DNA of 64,000 nt from Rana temporaria (GCF_905171775.1 NC_053492.1:322441578-322505577), one strand, 5' to 3'. Shown: positions 9,761 to 20,475, counted from the stretch's first letter. Notes: a model not told the origin generated them from the letters alone. A program made the numbers and translations.

Positions 9761-10145
9761 TACAGTGGCTGCATTTGATGGGACAAAGTGACTGCATTTG
9801 ATGGGGCACAGTGGCTGCATGTGATGGGGCACAGTGGCTGCATTTGATGTGACACAGTGGCTGCATTTGATGGGGCACAGTGGCTGCATTTGATGGGGCA
9901 CAGTGACTGCATTTGATGTGACACAATGGCTGCATTTGATGTAGCACAGTGGCTGCATTTGATGGGGCACAGTGGCTGCATTTGATGGGGCACAACGGCT
10001 GCATTTGATGGGACAAAGTGGCTGCATTTGATGGGCACAGTGGCTGCATTTGATGGGGCACAGTGGCTGCATTTGATGGGGCACAGTGGCTGCATTTGAT
10101 GGGGCACAGTGGCTGCATATAATGGGGCACAGTGGCTGCATTTGA
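9761..10145 (+). repeat. 23-24 bp minisatellite
   Basis: About 16-17 tandem copies of a unit close to GGCACAGTGGCTGCATTTGATG, with point changes and one unit shorter by a base. The unit lacks stops in several - strand frames, giving spurious Cys/His/Pro-rich ORFs. Confidence 0.95.
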
Positions 10146-10525
10146 TGTTTTTGTTCAGTTTGATTGCTTCCCCCCAAAAAAATGTTGAGCACCAGTGTGA
10201 GCCAAAAGGCTTGCACTCACAGATACTCCACTGAAAAGTTATCAATTCTCAGGTCACTTTTCAGAGGCATTTGACAGACAGTAAGGAGGTGATACCTAAT
10301 TTCCTCCCTGCCTGTTTTAACCTCAGCCAGTCCCTCCAGATATTTCACTTTGTACTCCACCTTATTTTCATTACACTTTATAGGTATTAGATGTTCTCTC
10401 ACCTTATTCTTTGCACATCTAATACATAATGAGAGTTCTGGAAATAAGGTGGAGTTCAAAGTGAATTTCTAAACCTAAGTTGAGAACCCCTTTCAGAAGA
10501 TTTGAGGATATTATTAAACTCAGAG

Positions 10526-11232
10526 GGCCAGATTCAGAAAGATCAGCGGATCTTTAGATCCGCGTAATCTATCTGATTTAAGATCCGCCGCCACAAGTTT
10601 TAGTGGCAAGTGGGTAATTCACTAAACACTTACCTCCAATCTTGCGGCGGCGTATCTTAAATCCCCCGGGGGAATTCAAATTCCGCGGCTAGGGGGAGTG
10701 TAGCATTTAAATCAGGCGCGTCCCCGCGCCGATTTAACTGCGCATGCACCGTCCGCGAATTTTCCCGGCGTGCATTGCTCCCAATGACGTCGCTAGGACG
10801 TCATTGGTTTCTGCGTTAGCGTAACTTGCGACGAGCGGTTTTGTGAATCGACGTAAAAAAAAAAAAATTTGACGCGGGAACGATGGCCATACTTAACATT
10901 GGCTGCACCTCATAGAAGCAGGGGTAAGTATACGCCGGGAAAACGCTTATGTAAACGACGTATAGTGACTGCGTCGGGCCCGCGTACGTTCGTGAATTGG
11001 CATATCTCGCTGATTTACATATCTTCGCCGTAAATCAGCGAGAACGCCCCCAGCGGCCATTTTAAATTTGCAGTTAAGATCCGACGGTGTAACACAGTTA
11101 CACCTGTCGGATCTTAGGCATATCTATGCGTAACTGATTCTATGAATCAGTCGCATAGATACGACCGGCCTAACTCTGAGAAATGACGGTGTATCAGGAG
11201 ATACACCGTTGTATCTCTCTCTGAATCTGGCC
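10526..11232. mobile_element. C-NNN-G MITE, complete
   Basis: 707 bp, GGCCAGATTCAG to CTGAATCTGGCC, flanked by CAGAG at 10521-10525 and 11233-11237. Strongly CpG-rich inside, with short internal inverted repeats and no ORF. Confidence 0.8.
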
Positions 11233-11484
11233 CAGAGACTGGTAGACTTAGGCCATCATAAATAGATTGAAATTCTGCCAGTTCAGCAGAAATTTCAATC
11301 TATTAATGTGCAGACTGGTTATACAGACTCCGATCTATCAACGGACTTCAGTACAACAATGGGAAATGTCGAACGATTTCTCTCTGTTCCAGCAATGTGG
11401 AGTGATTTCTCTCTCTGTGCCACAAATGTGGAGCAGTCTCTCTCTCTGTGCGTGCATCCCATCATTAACCCCCGCCGCGTAAAG

Positions 11485-11505
11485 CCCCCCCCCCCCCCCC
11501 CCCCC
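11485..11505. repeat. C homopolymer (21)
   Basis: Twenty-one consecutive C inside the hAT-like element; length may be uncertain in assembly. Confidence 0.9.
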
Positions 11506-11566
11506 GGGCTGCTCAGTCTAAAATGCCCGGGCCTATTTTTTGTCCCAGTCCGGGCCTGGGCTGAAC

Positions 11567-13025
11567 CAACCATAGGTTGGAATTGATGGACTTGTGTCTT
11601 TTTTCAACCTCACCTACTAAGTTACCATGTAACCAGAGTTTTACAAAGTGGCAGGATTATTGTTTTATCCCTGGAGTAAATTCCCTTTTTAAAGCATGCT
11701 AATATTCTACCGGCTTTGGTAGCTGCAGCTTGACACTGCATGCTATTGCTCAGTCTTTCTTTTACTAAGGCCCCTAGATATTTCTCCATCCTGGAATCCC
11801 CTAAATGTTCTCCCCTCAATGAGTAACTTGCGTTTTTATCCCCCCCCCCCCCCCCCCAAGTGCATTACCTTACATTTACCAATGTTCATTTTCCATCTAG
11901 TAGCCAACTCCATTAATTTATTCAGGTCCTTTTGTAAAGTTTCTACATCCTTCTATTGCCCTACATATTTTTGTGTCGTCAGCAAACAATGAGATTGAGC
12001 TATTTATCCCATCCTCTATATCATTTATAAATAAGTTAAACTGAATTGGTCCCAGGACAGAGCCTTGGGTTACCGCACTAACCACTCTAGACCCTTTATT
12101 TATCACCACCCTTTGGACTCGCCCCCAAAGCCAGTTTTCTATCCCAGAACAAAGCCCACCAACCTCAGTTTGTAGATTAAAGGGGTGGTTCACCCGAAAA
12201 ACTACTTGTTCTTATTACACTGGCCCCCCACATTACAATACGATTAAGGCTATTATTATTTTTTTGATGCTGTACATACCTTTGTACAGCATATTCACCC
12301 GTGGCATCCGGGTTGCGAGTCCCGCGGGAGTGGGGTTCCTAACATGTCTGTGATTGACGTTTTGCTCAAAAACGAGCTCCCCCCGTCGCGTAAGCCGCGT
12401 CACGATTGGCGAAAGGAGCCGAACGGCGATGCGCATTCGCAGTATAGCGCCGACTCGCCGTTCGGCTCCTTTCGCCAACTGTGACGCGGCTTACACGACG
12501 GGGGGTGCTCGTTTTTGGGCAAAACATGTTAGAAACGCCCACTCCCGCGGGACTCGCAACCCGGATGCCACGGGTGAATATGCTGTATGTACAGCATCAA
12601 AAAAAAAATAATAGCCTTAATCGTATTGTAATGTGGGGGGCCAGTGTAATAAAAAAAAGTAGTTTTTAGGGTGAACCACCCCTTTAAGTGTTTGTGGGGC
12701 ACTGCATCAAATACTTTTACAAAATCCTTATACACCACATCCACCAGCCTACCTTTGTCATGATTGCAGCTCACTTCCTCGTAGAATGTTAATAGGTTGA
12801 TTTGTCAAGAGCGACCTTTCATTAAACCCATGCTGATTACTGGTAATTATACTGTTTTCATCAGCAAATTCTTGGATATGGTCCCTTATCGTCCCCTAAA
12901 ATAGTTTACATACTACCGATGTCAAGCTGACAGGCCTATTGTTTCCAGGAATATATCGCTGCCCTTTTTTGAATATTGGTACCACGTGGGCTTTTCGCCA
13001 ATCAGCTGGTACTGTACCAATTCGA
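11567..13025 (-). pseudogene. CR1 LINE copy 1, reverse transcriptase part
   Basis: The - strand carries a broken CR1 RT. From 13020 down, a fragment has V-D-V-V-Y-K-D-F-V-K-V-F-D-A-V-P-H. Then come W-L-W-G-R-V-Q-R-V-V-I-N, Q-G-S-V-L-G-P, and the catalytic FADDTK motif near 11990-12020. The thumb E-K-Y-L-G-A-L-V and R-I-L-A-C-F-K-K-G-I follow. A TTAA-flanked MITE splits it at 12181-12683, and stops and frameshifts are frequent. A 65-bp CR1-tail-like insert lies at about 11570-11635. The end joins the segment at 8390-8796 across the hAT-like insertion. Confidence 0.85.
12181..12683. mobile_element. T2/Kolobok-type palindromic MITE in CR1
   Basis: Ends AGGGGTGGTTCACCC and GGGTGAACCACCCCT, flanked by TTAA at 12177-12180 and 12684-12687. 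It is one long palindrome with arms of about 240 bp (for example GGACTCGCAACCCGG at 12550-12565 and its complement at 12309-12324). Confidence 0.85.
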
Positions 13026-13229
13026 ACACTCCATTCCTACACATACTGCACACTGTTATACCCTCCACATTCCTCTCAGATGCATATTGCCCGCTGATCT
13101 ACTCTTTATACTTTCTTTCCCAACATACATAGATACACAGAAACATACATGTGTCCATTGAGTTTGCTGCTTTTTACTTTTTTCTTCTTATTTTTAACCT
13201 TTTTGATTTTCCCAAGCATGTTTAAATTC

Positions 13230-13530
13230 ACTTACGTTTGACTTACTCCCTGCCTCTGCTTAAAGTCTGTTCCAGAAATCAACTACTATTTCAGTAAAAA
13301 TACTTTCTATGGTTAGTTTTGAACATCTGCTAGTTTGACATTTTCCAGTGTTCTTGAACTTAGACTTATCTAAAAAAAAAAGCTGCCCTCCTGAACCACG
13401 TTTACACCCTAATGTATTTAAAGGTTTAACTCAGGTCCCCCTTTCCCTTCTTTCCTTAAGATTGTACATATTCGTTTTCTGCAGTCTCTCCTGACATGGT
13501 TTATCCCTCAGACCTTGTATGGAACTGTAT
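13230..13530 (-). mobile_element. CR1 3' untranslated fragment
   Basis: The + strand text around AAAGTCTGTTCCAGAAATC and GCAGTCTCTCCTGACATG resembles the reverse complement of frog CR1 3' regions and 57240-57330. Degraded. Confidence 0.5.
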
Positions 13531-14053
13531 GAAAGTTGAGAGACTGCACAGTAGAGTTGTCTCCTTGTGAGGTACAAGGACTGCTCAAAATCTGTGCTGT
13601 AGAATTTGCATATAGAGACCAGCTATAACCTGATCAGAAGTTTTCTATTTTACTCTGGAAGACAGGGTGAATACAGCATGTGAACAGACTCCATCACAAT
13701 CTACAACCTTTGCAATGTTGCGAGGATGGTAGGCATTTAATGTTTTAGCATGGTCCCATGCGAAAAAATGTAGTGCCAACTTCTAAGCAGCAAGTGTAGT
13801 GTGCCTGAAAGTTGAATTGGTAGAACCTGAAGTTGGAAAGTTGCTGGTGCAGGCAGATGGCAGCAAGATTACACAGCTTGAGACTGAGCACAGAGAAATG
13901 GCAAGATTTACACTGGGTACAGATAATCACAGAAATGATCATGGATTATGCCAATAGAGGAGAATTCATATACACTTGAATGCTTAGACTACGTGTCATT
14001 TATATTATGTGTTATCTTTCTAGGTAACATTTCTTTTATTATTTTATGTGCAG
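13531..14053 (+). other. qpct: End of qpct intron 1, no gene
   Basis: Nothing recognisable except the polypyrimidine tract and acceptor before exon 2 (14020-14053). Confidence 0.5.
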
Positions 14054-14200
14054 AATTCTCATCGCCCTCTGGTTTTGCGTACAACTGATGTCCGGCGTGT
14101 TCTGACTCAGACGGACATATTGGAAATGTGGAAGATGGATCTGAAACCCATTCTAATTGAAAGGTTTTCTGGATCTCCAGGGAATTATGCAGTACGGCAG
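14054..14200 (+). CDS. qpct: qpct exon 2 (glutaminyl-peptide cyclotransferase, partial)
   Basis: Internal coding exon of 147 bp (49 codons, phase 0 at both ends). The acceptor is a pyrimidine-rich tract ending TTATGTGCAG; the donor is CAG/GTAAGT. It encodes the segment just after the signal peptide of the secreted zinc enzyme that converts N-terminal Gln or Glu to pyroglutamate. Recognisable QPCT features are an E-M-W, the I-L-I-E-R-F stretch and G-S-P-G-N-Y-A-V-R-Q at the exon end. Length and borders match exon 2 of vertebrate QPCT. The Golgi paralogue QPCTL fits less well, because its equivalent segment is Arg/Pro-rich. No stop or frameshift is present. The signal-peptide exon was not found upstream in the window. 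Confidence 0.9.
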
Positions 14201-14692
14201 GTAAGTTTTTTTTTTTTAAATTTCGCAACTGAACTTCTTCTTATGGGATATTTGTAATAATTTTTTTATTTGCAATAAGAGTATCTTAATTGTACAGTAA
14301 AGGACACAGGCTTGATATTGATAGACCTTGGGTTATAGGCTGGATACTAGCAAAGCTTTTGCACAAGAGCAGGAACCCGGTTTAACACTGGTCTTTGCAT
14401 CTAATTCTACCTCTATCTTAGACATGCAACAAGTGTCCTACTTGGCTAAGGCAGAAAAAAAATTGAAGCTGTGTTACAATTTCTCAGACAACTAAGGGCT
14501 TTAATACTGCCATCATTGTCCAGGGATCAAAAGCCATGGGCTCCTTTTCCACCCCCACTATCTCTACCAGAGGCTCCTGTACATTTGGTGTTGCAGCTTT
14601 ACACAATATGCTTGCTAGTGTTTACAGTGGGGAAAATAATTCTTTGATCCCCTGCAGATTTTGTAGGGTTTGCTCACTTACAAAGAAATTAA

Positions 14693-15306
14693 AGCGGTTG
14701 TAAACCCGCATCAAAAATTTATTTTTCTCCTGCAAGGCAAAAGTCATAATGAGCTAATATGCACCGCATATTAGCTCATTATGAAATACTTACCTCAGAA
14801 CGAGGTGTGTAAAACTTACCTGTTCACGCCGAGCGAGAAATCATCTTGCTCCGGCGTGTCTTCCGGGTATTGCCGCTCCAGCGCTGTGATTGGCTGGAGC
14901 GGCGATGACGTCACTCCTGCGCGTGCGCGCGGGAGATTTAAATTCGGCAAGGTCCGGCGGCTGCCGGTCCTTTTAGCCGAGGATCCCCCCTGTGCATGCG
15001 CCGCTGCAGTCAGCGGCGCATTGCGAGGGGAATATCTCCTAAACCAGGGATATGCAATTAGCGGATCTCCAGCTGTTGCAGAACTACAAGTCCCATGAGG
15101 CATAGCAAGACTCTGACAGCCACAAGCATGACACCCAGAGGCAGAGGCATGATGGGACTTGTAGTTTTGCAACAGCTGGAGGTCCGCTAATTGCATATCT
15201 CTGTCCTAAACCGTGCAGGTTTAGGAGATATTCTCCTTACCTACAGGTAAGCCTTATTATAGGCTTACCTGTAGGTAAAAGTAAAAAAAGTGGGTTTACA
15301 ACCACT
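14693..15306. mobile_element. T2/Kolobok-type MITE in Tc1
   Basis: Ends AGCGGTTGTAAACCC and GGGTTTACAACCACT, flanked by TTAA at 14689-14692 and 15307-15310. Inside, ATGAGCTAATATGC and its complement form a hairpin at 14749-14782. It is itself split by a hAT MITE at 15045. Confidence 0.85.
15045..15203. mobile_element. hAT MITE, 159 bp, third nesting level
   Basis: CAGGGATATGCAATTAGCGG to CCGCTAATTGCATATCTCTG, flanked by TCCTAAAC at 15037-15044 and 15204-15211. Nearly full-length hairpin including ACTACAAGTCCCAT. Confidence 0.9.
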
Positions 15307-15399
15307 TTAAAGGTCTGTATTTTTATCATAGGTGTATTTTAAATGATAGAGACAGAATATCAAACAAAAATCCAGAAAAAAACACATTAAACAAATCTT

Positions 15400-15860
15400 A
15401 TGAATTCAGTTGCAGTTCAGTGATTAACATAAATATTTGATCCCCAAGCAAAACATGACTTAGTACTCGGTGAAGAAACCCATGTTGGCAAACAGAGGTA
15501 AGACGTTTCTTGTAGTTAATGACCAGGCTTGCACACATCTCAGGAGGGATTTTGGTCCACTCTTCTTTACAGATCTTCTCTAAATCCTTAAAGTTTCTTG
15601 GCTGTTGCTTGGCAACTCGAAGTTTCAGCTCCCTCCAAACATGTTCTATAAGATCTGGAGACTGGCTAGCTAGGCCACTCCATGACCTCAATGTGCTTTT
15701 TCCTGAGCCACTCCTTTGTTGCCTTGGCAGTATGCTTTGGGTCAATGTCATGCTGAAAGACCAATCTATAACCCATCTTCCGTGTTCTGGCCGAATAAGG
15801 TTCTCATCCAAGACTTTACAATCAGGGCGTGGCATGGCAGCGCATTTAGCCAGACGCACG
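15400..15860 (-). pseudogene. Tc1 transposase, C-terminal remnant
   Basis: About 150 codons on the - strand. S-Q-S-P-D-L-I-E-H-V-W-R-E-L-K-L contains the last acidic residue of the DD34E triad (E of IEH). E-E-W-T-K-I-P-P-E-M-C and N-Y-K-K-R-L-T-S-V follow, as in vertebrate Tc1 transposases. The first two Asp and the DNA-binding domain are missing, and the N-terminal side is frameshifted. It acted by cut-and-paste at TA sites; inactive now. Confidence 0.85.
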
Positions 15861-16035
15861 ACTTGTGAGCTCCGCCAAATCTCCGCTCTTTTATTCTGCT
15901 AACTGCCTAACATCACCTGTTTTCTGAGACATTTAGTCCTGCAATGATTGCTGCACCTCTACTTTACCAGCTGCTGTGTTTCCTGCTTGCTGGCGAGATG
16001 TCTAGACGCGACTCTGCTACTTGTCTTGTTCCAGA

Positions 16036-17695
16036 CCATGCAGCCCAAGATGGCGGCTCGACACAGAAATCTGCAAAGGGGGAAGTACAGTGAGGCAGCT
16101 CAAAAGCTGTTCTCCATGCCTGGTGCATGGGACTCCTCGGAGCAGCCTTGGACATGTTAGAAGACCACAGCAGCTCTCAGTCTGACGCAGACGACACAGT
16201 GCCACTCAAGGATCCGACGGTGCCATTACTTCCATGGGACACTATGAGTACAACTCCTATTGTTCAAGCCCCACATATGGCCATGATACCAGACTTGGCT
16301 GGGCCAGAACCTACACTGTGAGGTATTTTTTTTGCAGTCATGTCATGCAACCTCTCTATCACAGCCCTAGCATCAGAGGTTAGGGGTGAAAACAGAAATG
16401 TCATTCCTCCGCCAAGACATGCAAAAATTGAGAGAACGCACCTCAGCCATGGAAGGGCACATCCGTACATTGGAGGATGACTGGGCCCCCATTCAGAGGA
16501 ATCGTATGTTCAACAGTTGCTGGTGGCTAAACATTCTGTACACCTTAACAATTTAGAAAACAGGCTTTGGAGGAACAATGTCAGGGCTATAGGCAATCCT
16601 GAAAAAATGGAGGGGAAAAACCCTGTGCATTTTATAGAACACTGACTGCTAAATACATTTGAGAGATTCATTTTCACTGATGTTTGCAGCAGAGCGCGCG
16701 CACCGTGTCCCCACCAGACCTCTGTCTCCAGGTAATCCTCCCAGAGCTTTTTTGTTTAACCACTTCCCACCCATGCCAATCAGTGCCCACCACAGTGCAA
16801 ATCAGTGCCAACCATAGTGTCAATCAGTGTCCATCACAGTGCCAATCAGTTGGCAGCATTAACACCTGTCAGTACCTGCCCAATCAGTGCTGCCCATCAG
16901 TGCCATCTATTAGTGTCCATCAATGCCACCTGTCAGTGCCTATCAGTGCCCATCAGTGCCGCCAGTCAGTGCCCATCAGTGCCACCGGTCAGTGCCCATC
17001 AGTGCCGCCTATCAGTGCCCATCAATTCTACATATCAGTGCCTCCTCATGAGTGCCCATCAGTGCCACCTTATCAGTGCCCATCAGTGCCGTCTCAGCAG
17101 TGCCGACACATCAGTGCCCGTCAGTGAAAAAGAAAACAGAAACAAAGAAAAAATAATTTTTTTCAAAAAAATCTGTCTTTTTTAGTTTGTTTAGCAAAAA
17201 ATAAAAACCGCAGAGGTGATCAAATACCACTAAAAGAAAGCGCTATTTGTGGGAAGAAAATTATAACAATTTAGTTTGGGTACAGTGTTGCATGACCAAA
17301 TTGCGACAGCGCTGAAAGCTCAAAATTGTCCTGGGCAGGAAGTGGTGAAAGTGCCTGGTATTGAAGTGGTTAAGCAGCTCAGTTACAAGGATCACAATGT
17401 TATCCTCTCCAAAGCCAGATCAATGGGGGATGCTCTTGTGATGGACAACTCCAAGATTTCACCGTTCCCAGACTTCTCGGCGGAGGTGCAAAAACAATGG
17501 GCTCAGTTCAACGAAGTGAAAAAGAGGCTTTGCTCCCTGAAATTGCAGTATGACATGCTCTACACTGCCCACTTGCGAGTGGTTGCCAGGGATGAAGTGC
17601 ATGTCTTTGAAAAGCCTACACTAGCAATGCAATGGCTGGATAAGGAGGTGCGCTCCCTACAAGATGAGCTGGTCAAACGCCGGAGTGCAACCTGA
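16036..17695 (+). pseudogene. L1 ORF1 (RNA-binding chaperone), interrupted
   Basis: Begins M-Q-P-K-M-A-A-R-H-R-N. A coiled-coil stretch (F-L-R-Q-D-M-Q-K-L-R-E) is near 16400. L-E-N-R-L-W-R-N-N-V-R-A-I-G and A-H-R-V-P-T-R-P mark the RNA-recognition domain (16550-16720). After the insertion at 16760-17369, the C-terminal domain (P-D-F-S-A-E-V-Q-K-Q, V-K-K-R-L, L-Y-T-A-H-L-R-V) runs to 17695. Several frameshifts break the N-terminal half. The protein coats LINE RNA and aids reverse transcription. Confidence 0.8.
16760..17369. mobile_element. Family A element in L1 ORF1, with internal minisatellite
   Basis: Flanked by TTAA at 16756-16759 and 17370-17373. Removing the element and one TTAA leaves the ORF1 frame continuous, so the borders are exact. 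Ends CCACTTCC and GAAGTGG. Positions 16775-17125 are a minisatellite built on CATCAGTGCC with 10- to 24-bp units. Confidence 0.85.
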
Positions 17696-18119
17696 TTATT
17701 GTTAATTACATCATCTACACTAAGATACTTCCCTTCTAATAAGAGCTTGGTAAGTTCTTTTAGGGTGATCCTGTAAAGGCGGTTGACTGTTTTCACAAGT
17801 CGCCTGTTGTCTGTTGGCTCTTCAATGCTGGCTACTGAACTTAGCTCCCAAGTTGCTAGTCCCTCGTGGACATTAGTTTTTTTTTGTAATAAGTTGGACC
17901 CCATTGGTCCTTTGGTTCTCTACCTGCCTAATCTTTTTATCCACAGGAACTACTTACATGGTTGTGGACTGTCCGATGCCTCATAGGATAATGTGTGCAT
18001 TTATTTGCTTGTCCCAACATGTTGCTACCTGTGCATTACCCGTACCTCTATTCACCTTGACCCACTAATGTATGGCACATATGGTTGTGTTTTAAAACCC
18101 CATGGCTAAGCATAATATA
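17696..18119 (+). other. L1 inter-ORF spacer
   Basis: No separate gene; lies between the end of ORF1 and the start of ORF2 similarity. Confidence 0.5.
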
Positions 18120-20475
18120 ATAATTACAAGCTGAAATGTTTGGGAGACAGGGTGAAACGGTTGGCTGTATCCCACATGGTAAAATGACTGGGCTCTTCTT
18201 TGGTGTGTTTACAGGAGACGCATATGTCTCCTGACCAGGCGTCCCCGTTTTCTACCCGGGTGTTCGGCACTCAGTTCCACTCTGTCTTCTCCTCCTATTC
18301 CAGGGGGGTTAGTGTGTTAGTTTGTCCGAATGTACCTTTTGCAAGCTCAACCTCGCTCATTGACCCGTATGGTTGTTACATGTTCTTTTTGTGTACTCTA
18401 GATGGTTTGAGCTGCATTTTAGCAAATATTTATATCCCTCCTCCTTTTTCAGTAAAAGTCATCAAACTTTTGGCTAACTTTCTGGCACATTGCCCTGGCA
18501 TACTGTAACGATACGTCCCACATTCCGCTTGAGTGCTTTCGTCATATACTGCTTCCACCCAGTCTGAATATATATCAGATATTCCAACTGCTATCAACGA
18601 CAAACAAGACGATACTTGCTTGATTGCTGAACATGAACTCTTTATTAGAACCAGAATACAAGTCTTATATACAGTAGAAGAGGAGGTTCATCCCTCCTGC
18701 TCATATTACTCAAACGATACTCCTGTAAGCAGAAACATAAATTAACATGAGCTAATTAACAATCCTTTAGACAGCCTAGGCATGACCTTTGATTTCCTAG
18801 CCTGGCTTTCTCCTAACTCCCTAACTACAATACACATTATCATAAATCCACAAAGAACTCCTTCACACAATAGCAGAATTAATTAACACAAACAACAATG
18901 GGTGAAAGACTTAGAGCCCACGTTAGCTGTATTTACAATAAACCCATTATAGCAGACAACAGACAGACAGATGCTGGAGTTGATGACATTAGCATCTAAC
19001 AGTATGTGTCCCAACATTATAAATCAGTCAGTATTTCTAATATGGCATATACAGGGTTCTTAGAGTCTGTGTGTCTTGGGGGGATATGGACCTGAATCCA
19101 AAGTAACACCACCTAAAGGGTCCCCAGGCATACAGCTCACAAAGAGCACCATTCCCCCAAATGCCAGGGCCCATGATTGCTAGGCAAGAGGCTAGCATTC
19201 AGTCCCCTCCAAAAGCCTCTGTCCCGGGTAGGTCTGTCACACATACCTTCACTCTTTGTAGGCGATTTCAATAATTACCTAGATACAGACCTTATATTCA
19301 GAAAAATATTCACGCATGGCGGACTTTCCAGAATCAACCTTGGTCTGAGGAATGAGGAAATGCTCCCATTAGTGTCCTCCTCACGCTACAAGGCGAGAAC
19401 TGTCTCTGACCATCCTCCCCTGTGTGTCCAGATTCTTCTAGCATAGCCAAGCGGGTCTACTGCAAAATTAACCCATTCTGGTTGTCGCTATTTCTTAACC
19501 CTGATCCCATACAAAACAATCTTTCCTTATTTATCCACCTAAACAAACCGTCAGCTAGTCCTGGAATCTTTTGGGACACACTGAAGGCCTTTTTACGCGG
19601 CCAATTCATCAAAACAGTTGCTGCCGTTAAGACCAAGACCAGATCCTGGGAACAATCTGTGCTGCGGGAGGTTGAGAAAGCTTAATCGATGTTCATTGAT
19701 TCCCCCTCTGAACAAACTGAAAGGGCATGGCCTGAGGCTCAACATATAGCTAAGAATATGGTTCCAACAAAAGCTGAAAACAAATGGTTCTTTTTTCAAC
19801 AGAGATTTTTTGAGGAAGGGGAAAATACAGGCCATATGCTTGCGATGATGGCGAAATCACAGAAAGGATCCTCACTTATAGAGACAATTACTAGCCCCTC
19901 GGAAGACCTGGTTTCCTCCCAAGCAGGCATTCTGTCCACCTTTAGATATTTCTATGCTGATGTGTACTCCTCCAAAGTCTCGCCAACCCTAGCTGAAATT
20001 AGTTCCTTTCTTGATAATAGCCAGGTCCCGCAGCTCCCAACCTCGGATGTATAGCGACTGAATGCTCCTCTCCCGGTTGATGAGCTGCTGGAGGTAATGG
20101 CGCTTTCCTCTCCCGGCAACTCTCGAGGGGCGGATGGCTTGCCACAGAGGTCTACAGAAGGTACTTTGAGACATTGGTGCCACACTTGAGAAAGGTATTT
20201 TTGGACATCCTGGAATGTGGAAACCTGCCCCCGTCTATGAATGAAGCGGTAATCATTTTATTGTTGAAACCAGGTAGAGATGCCCACTCTACGGATTCCT
20301 ATAGGCCCATCTCGTAATTGACAACAGATGTAAAGTTGCTGGCCAGGGCTCTGGCTACCAGATTGGCCAAAGTTATCCACAAAATTGTTCACAAAGATCA
20401 ATCTGGGTTCATTCCCTCTAGGTCCACGGCCCTAACGACTATGGAGAACTTTATTAAGTCCTTTTCAGTCGAGCG
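18120..20475 (+). pseudogene. L1 ORF2: endonuclease and start of RT
   Basis: APE-type endonuclease: W-N-V near 18135, L-Q-E-T-H-M at 18207 (catalytic Glu), then GDFNNYLD at 19261 (catalytic Asp-Asn) and S-D-H-P-P at 19408. The segment between is interrupted by 18504-19241, and the frame is continuous across that insertion. Downstream are the linker domain with W-K-A-F-L-R-G (W-D-T-L-K-A-F-L-R-G at 19571), F-F-Q-Q-R-F-F-E-E, and in several frames the RT0/RT1 motifs, including Y-R-P-I-S near 20300 and D-Q-S-G-F-I-P near 20400. The YxDD part of RT is missing. Stops and shifts make it inactive. Confidence 0.8.
18504..19241. mobile_element. Solo LTR-like insertion in L1 ORF2
   Basis: 738 bp starting TGTAACGATACG and ending GTCTGTCACA (TG..CA with near-inverted TGTRAC ends), flanked by CATAC at 18499-18503 and 19242-19246. 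Five-bp duplications and TG/CA ends fit a solo LTR, of gypsy or ERV type. No internal coding. Orientation unclear. Confidence 0.75.

Larger units (their letters stand above)
8797..11558. mobile_element. hAT-like non-autonomous element, 2.76 kb
   Basis: Ends CAGGCCTGGACTGG and CCAGTCCGGGCCTG, flanked by the 8-bp duplication GGCTGAAC at 8789-8796 and 11559-11566. No transposase was seen. Internal cargo: the minisatellite 9761-10145, a C-NNN-G MITE at 10526-11232, and a 21-C run at 11485-11505. The host is the CR1 LINE. Confidence 0.8.
14625..15860 (-). mobile_element. Tc1-like transposon, truncated, with nested MITEs
   Basis: Left terminal repeat CAGTGGGGAAAATAATTC after TA (14623-14624). Transposase remnant on the - strand at 15400-15860. 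The right terminal repeat is absent. A TTAA-flanked MITE occupies 14693-15306. Confidence 0.8.
15930..20475 (+). mobile_element. L1-type LINE (possibly Tx1-like), 3' truncated
   Basis: Contains a 5' region, an ORF1 (16036-17695), an inter-ORF spacer, and ORF2 from about 18120 to early RT at about 20470. Family A splits ORF1 and a 738-bp LTR splits ORF2. A separate ORF2 C-terminal piece lies at 21590-21900. Confidence 0.8.

Noticed and set aside
9761..10145. CRISPR array
   Set aside because: Units are directly adjacent with no unique spacers, and the context is a vertebrate intron or flank.
16684..17185. Cys/Pro/Ser-rich ORFs of about 130-150 codons
   Set aside because: They come from the CATCAGTGCC minisatellite of a family A element inside L1 ORF1; no constraint or homology.
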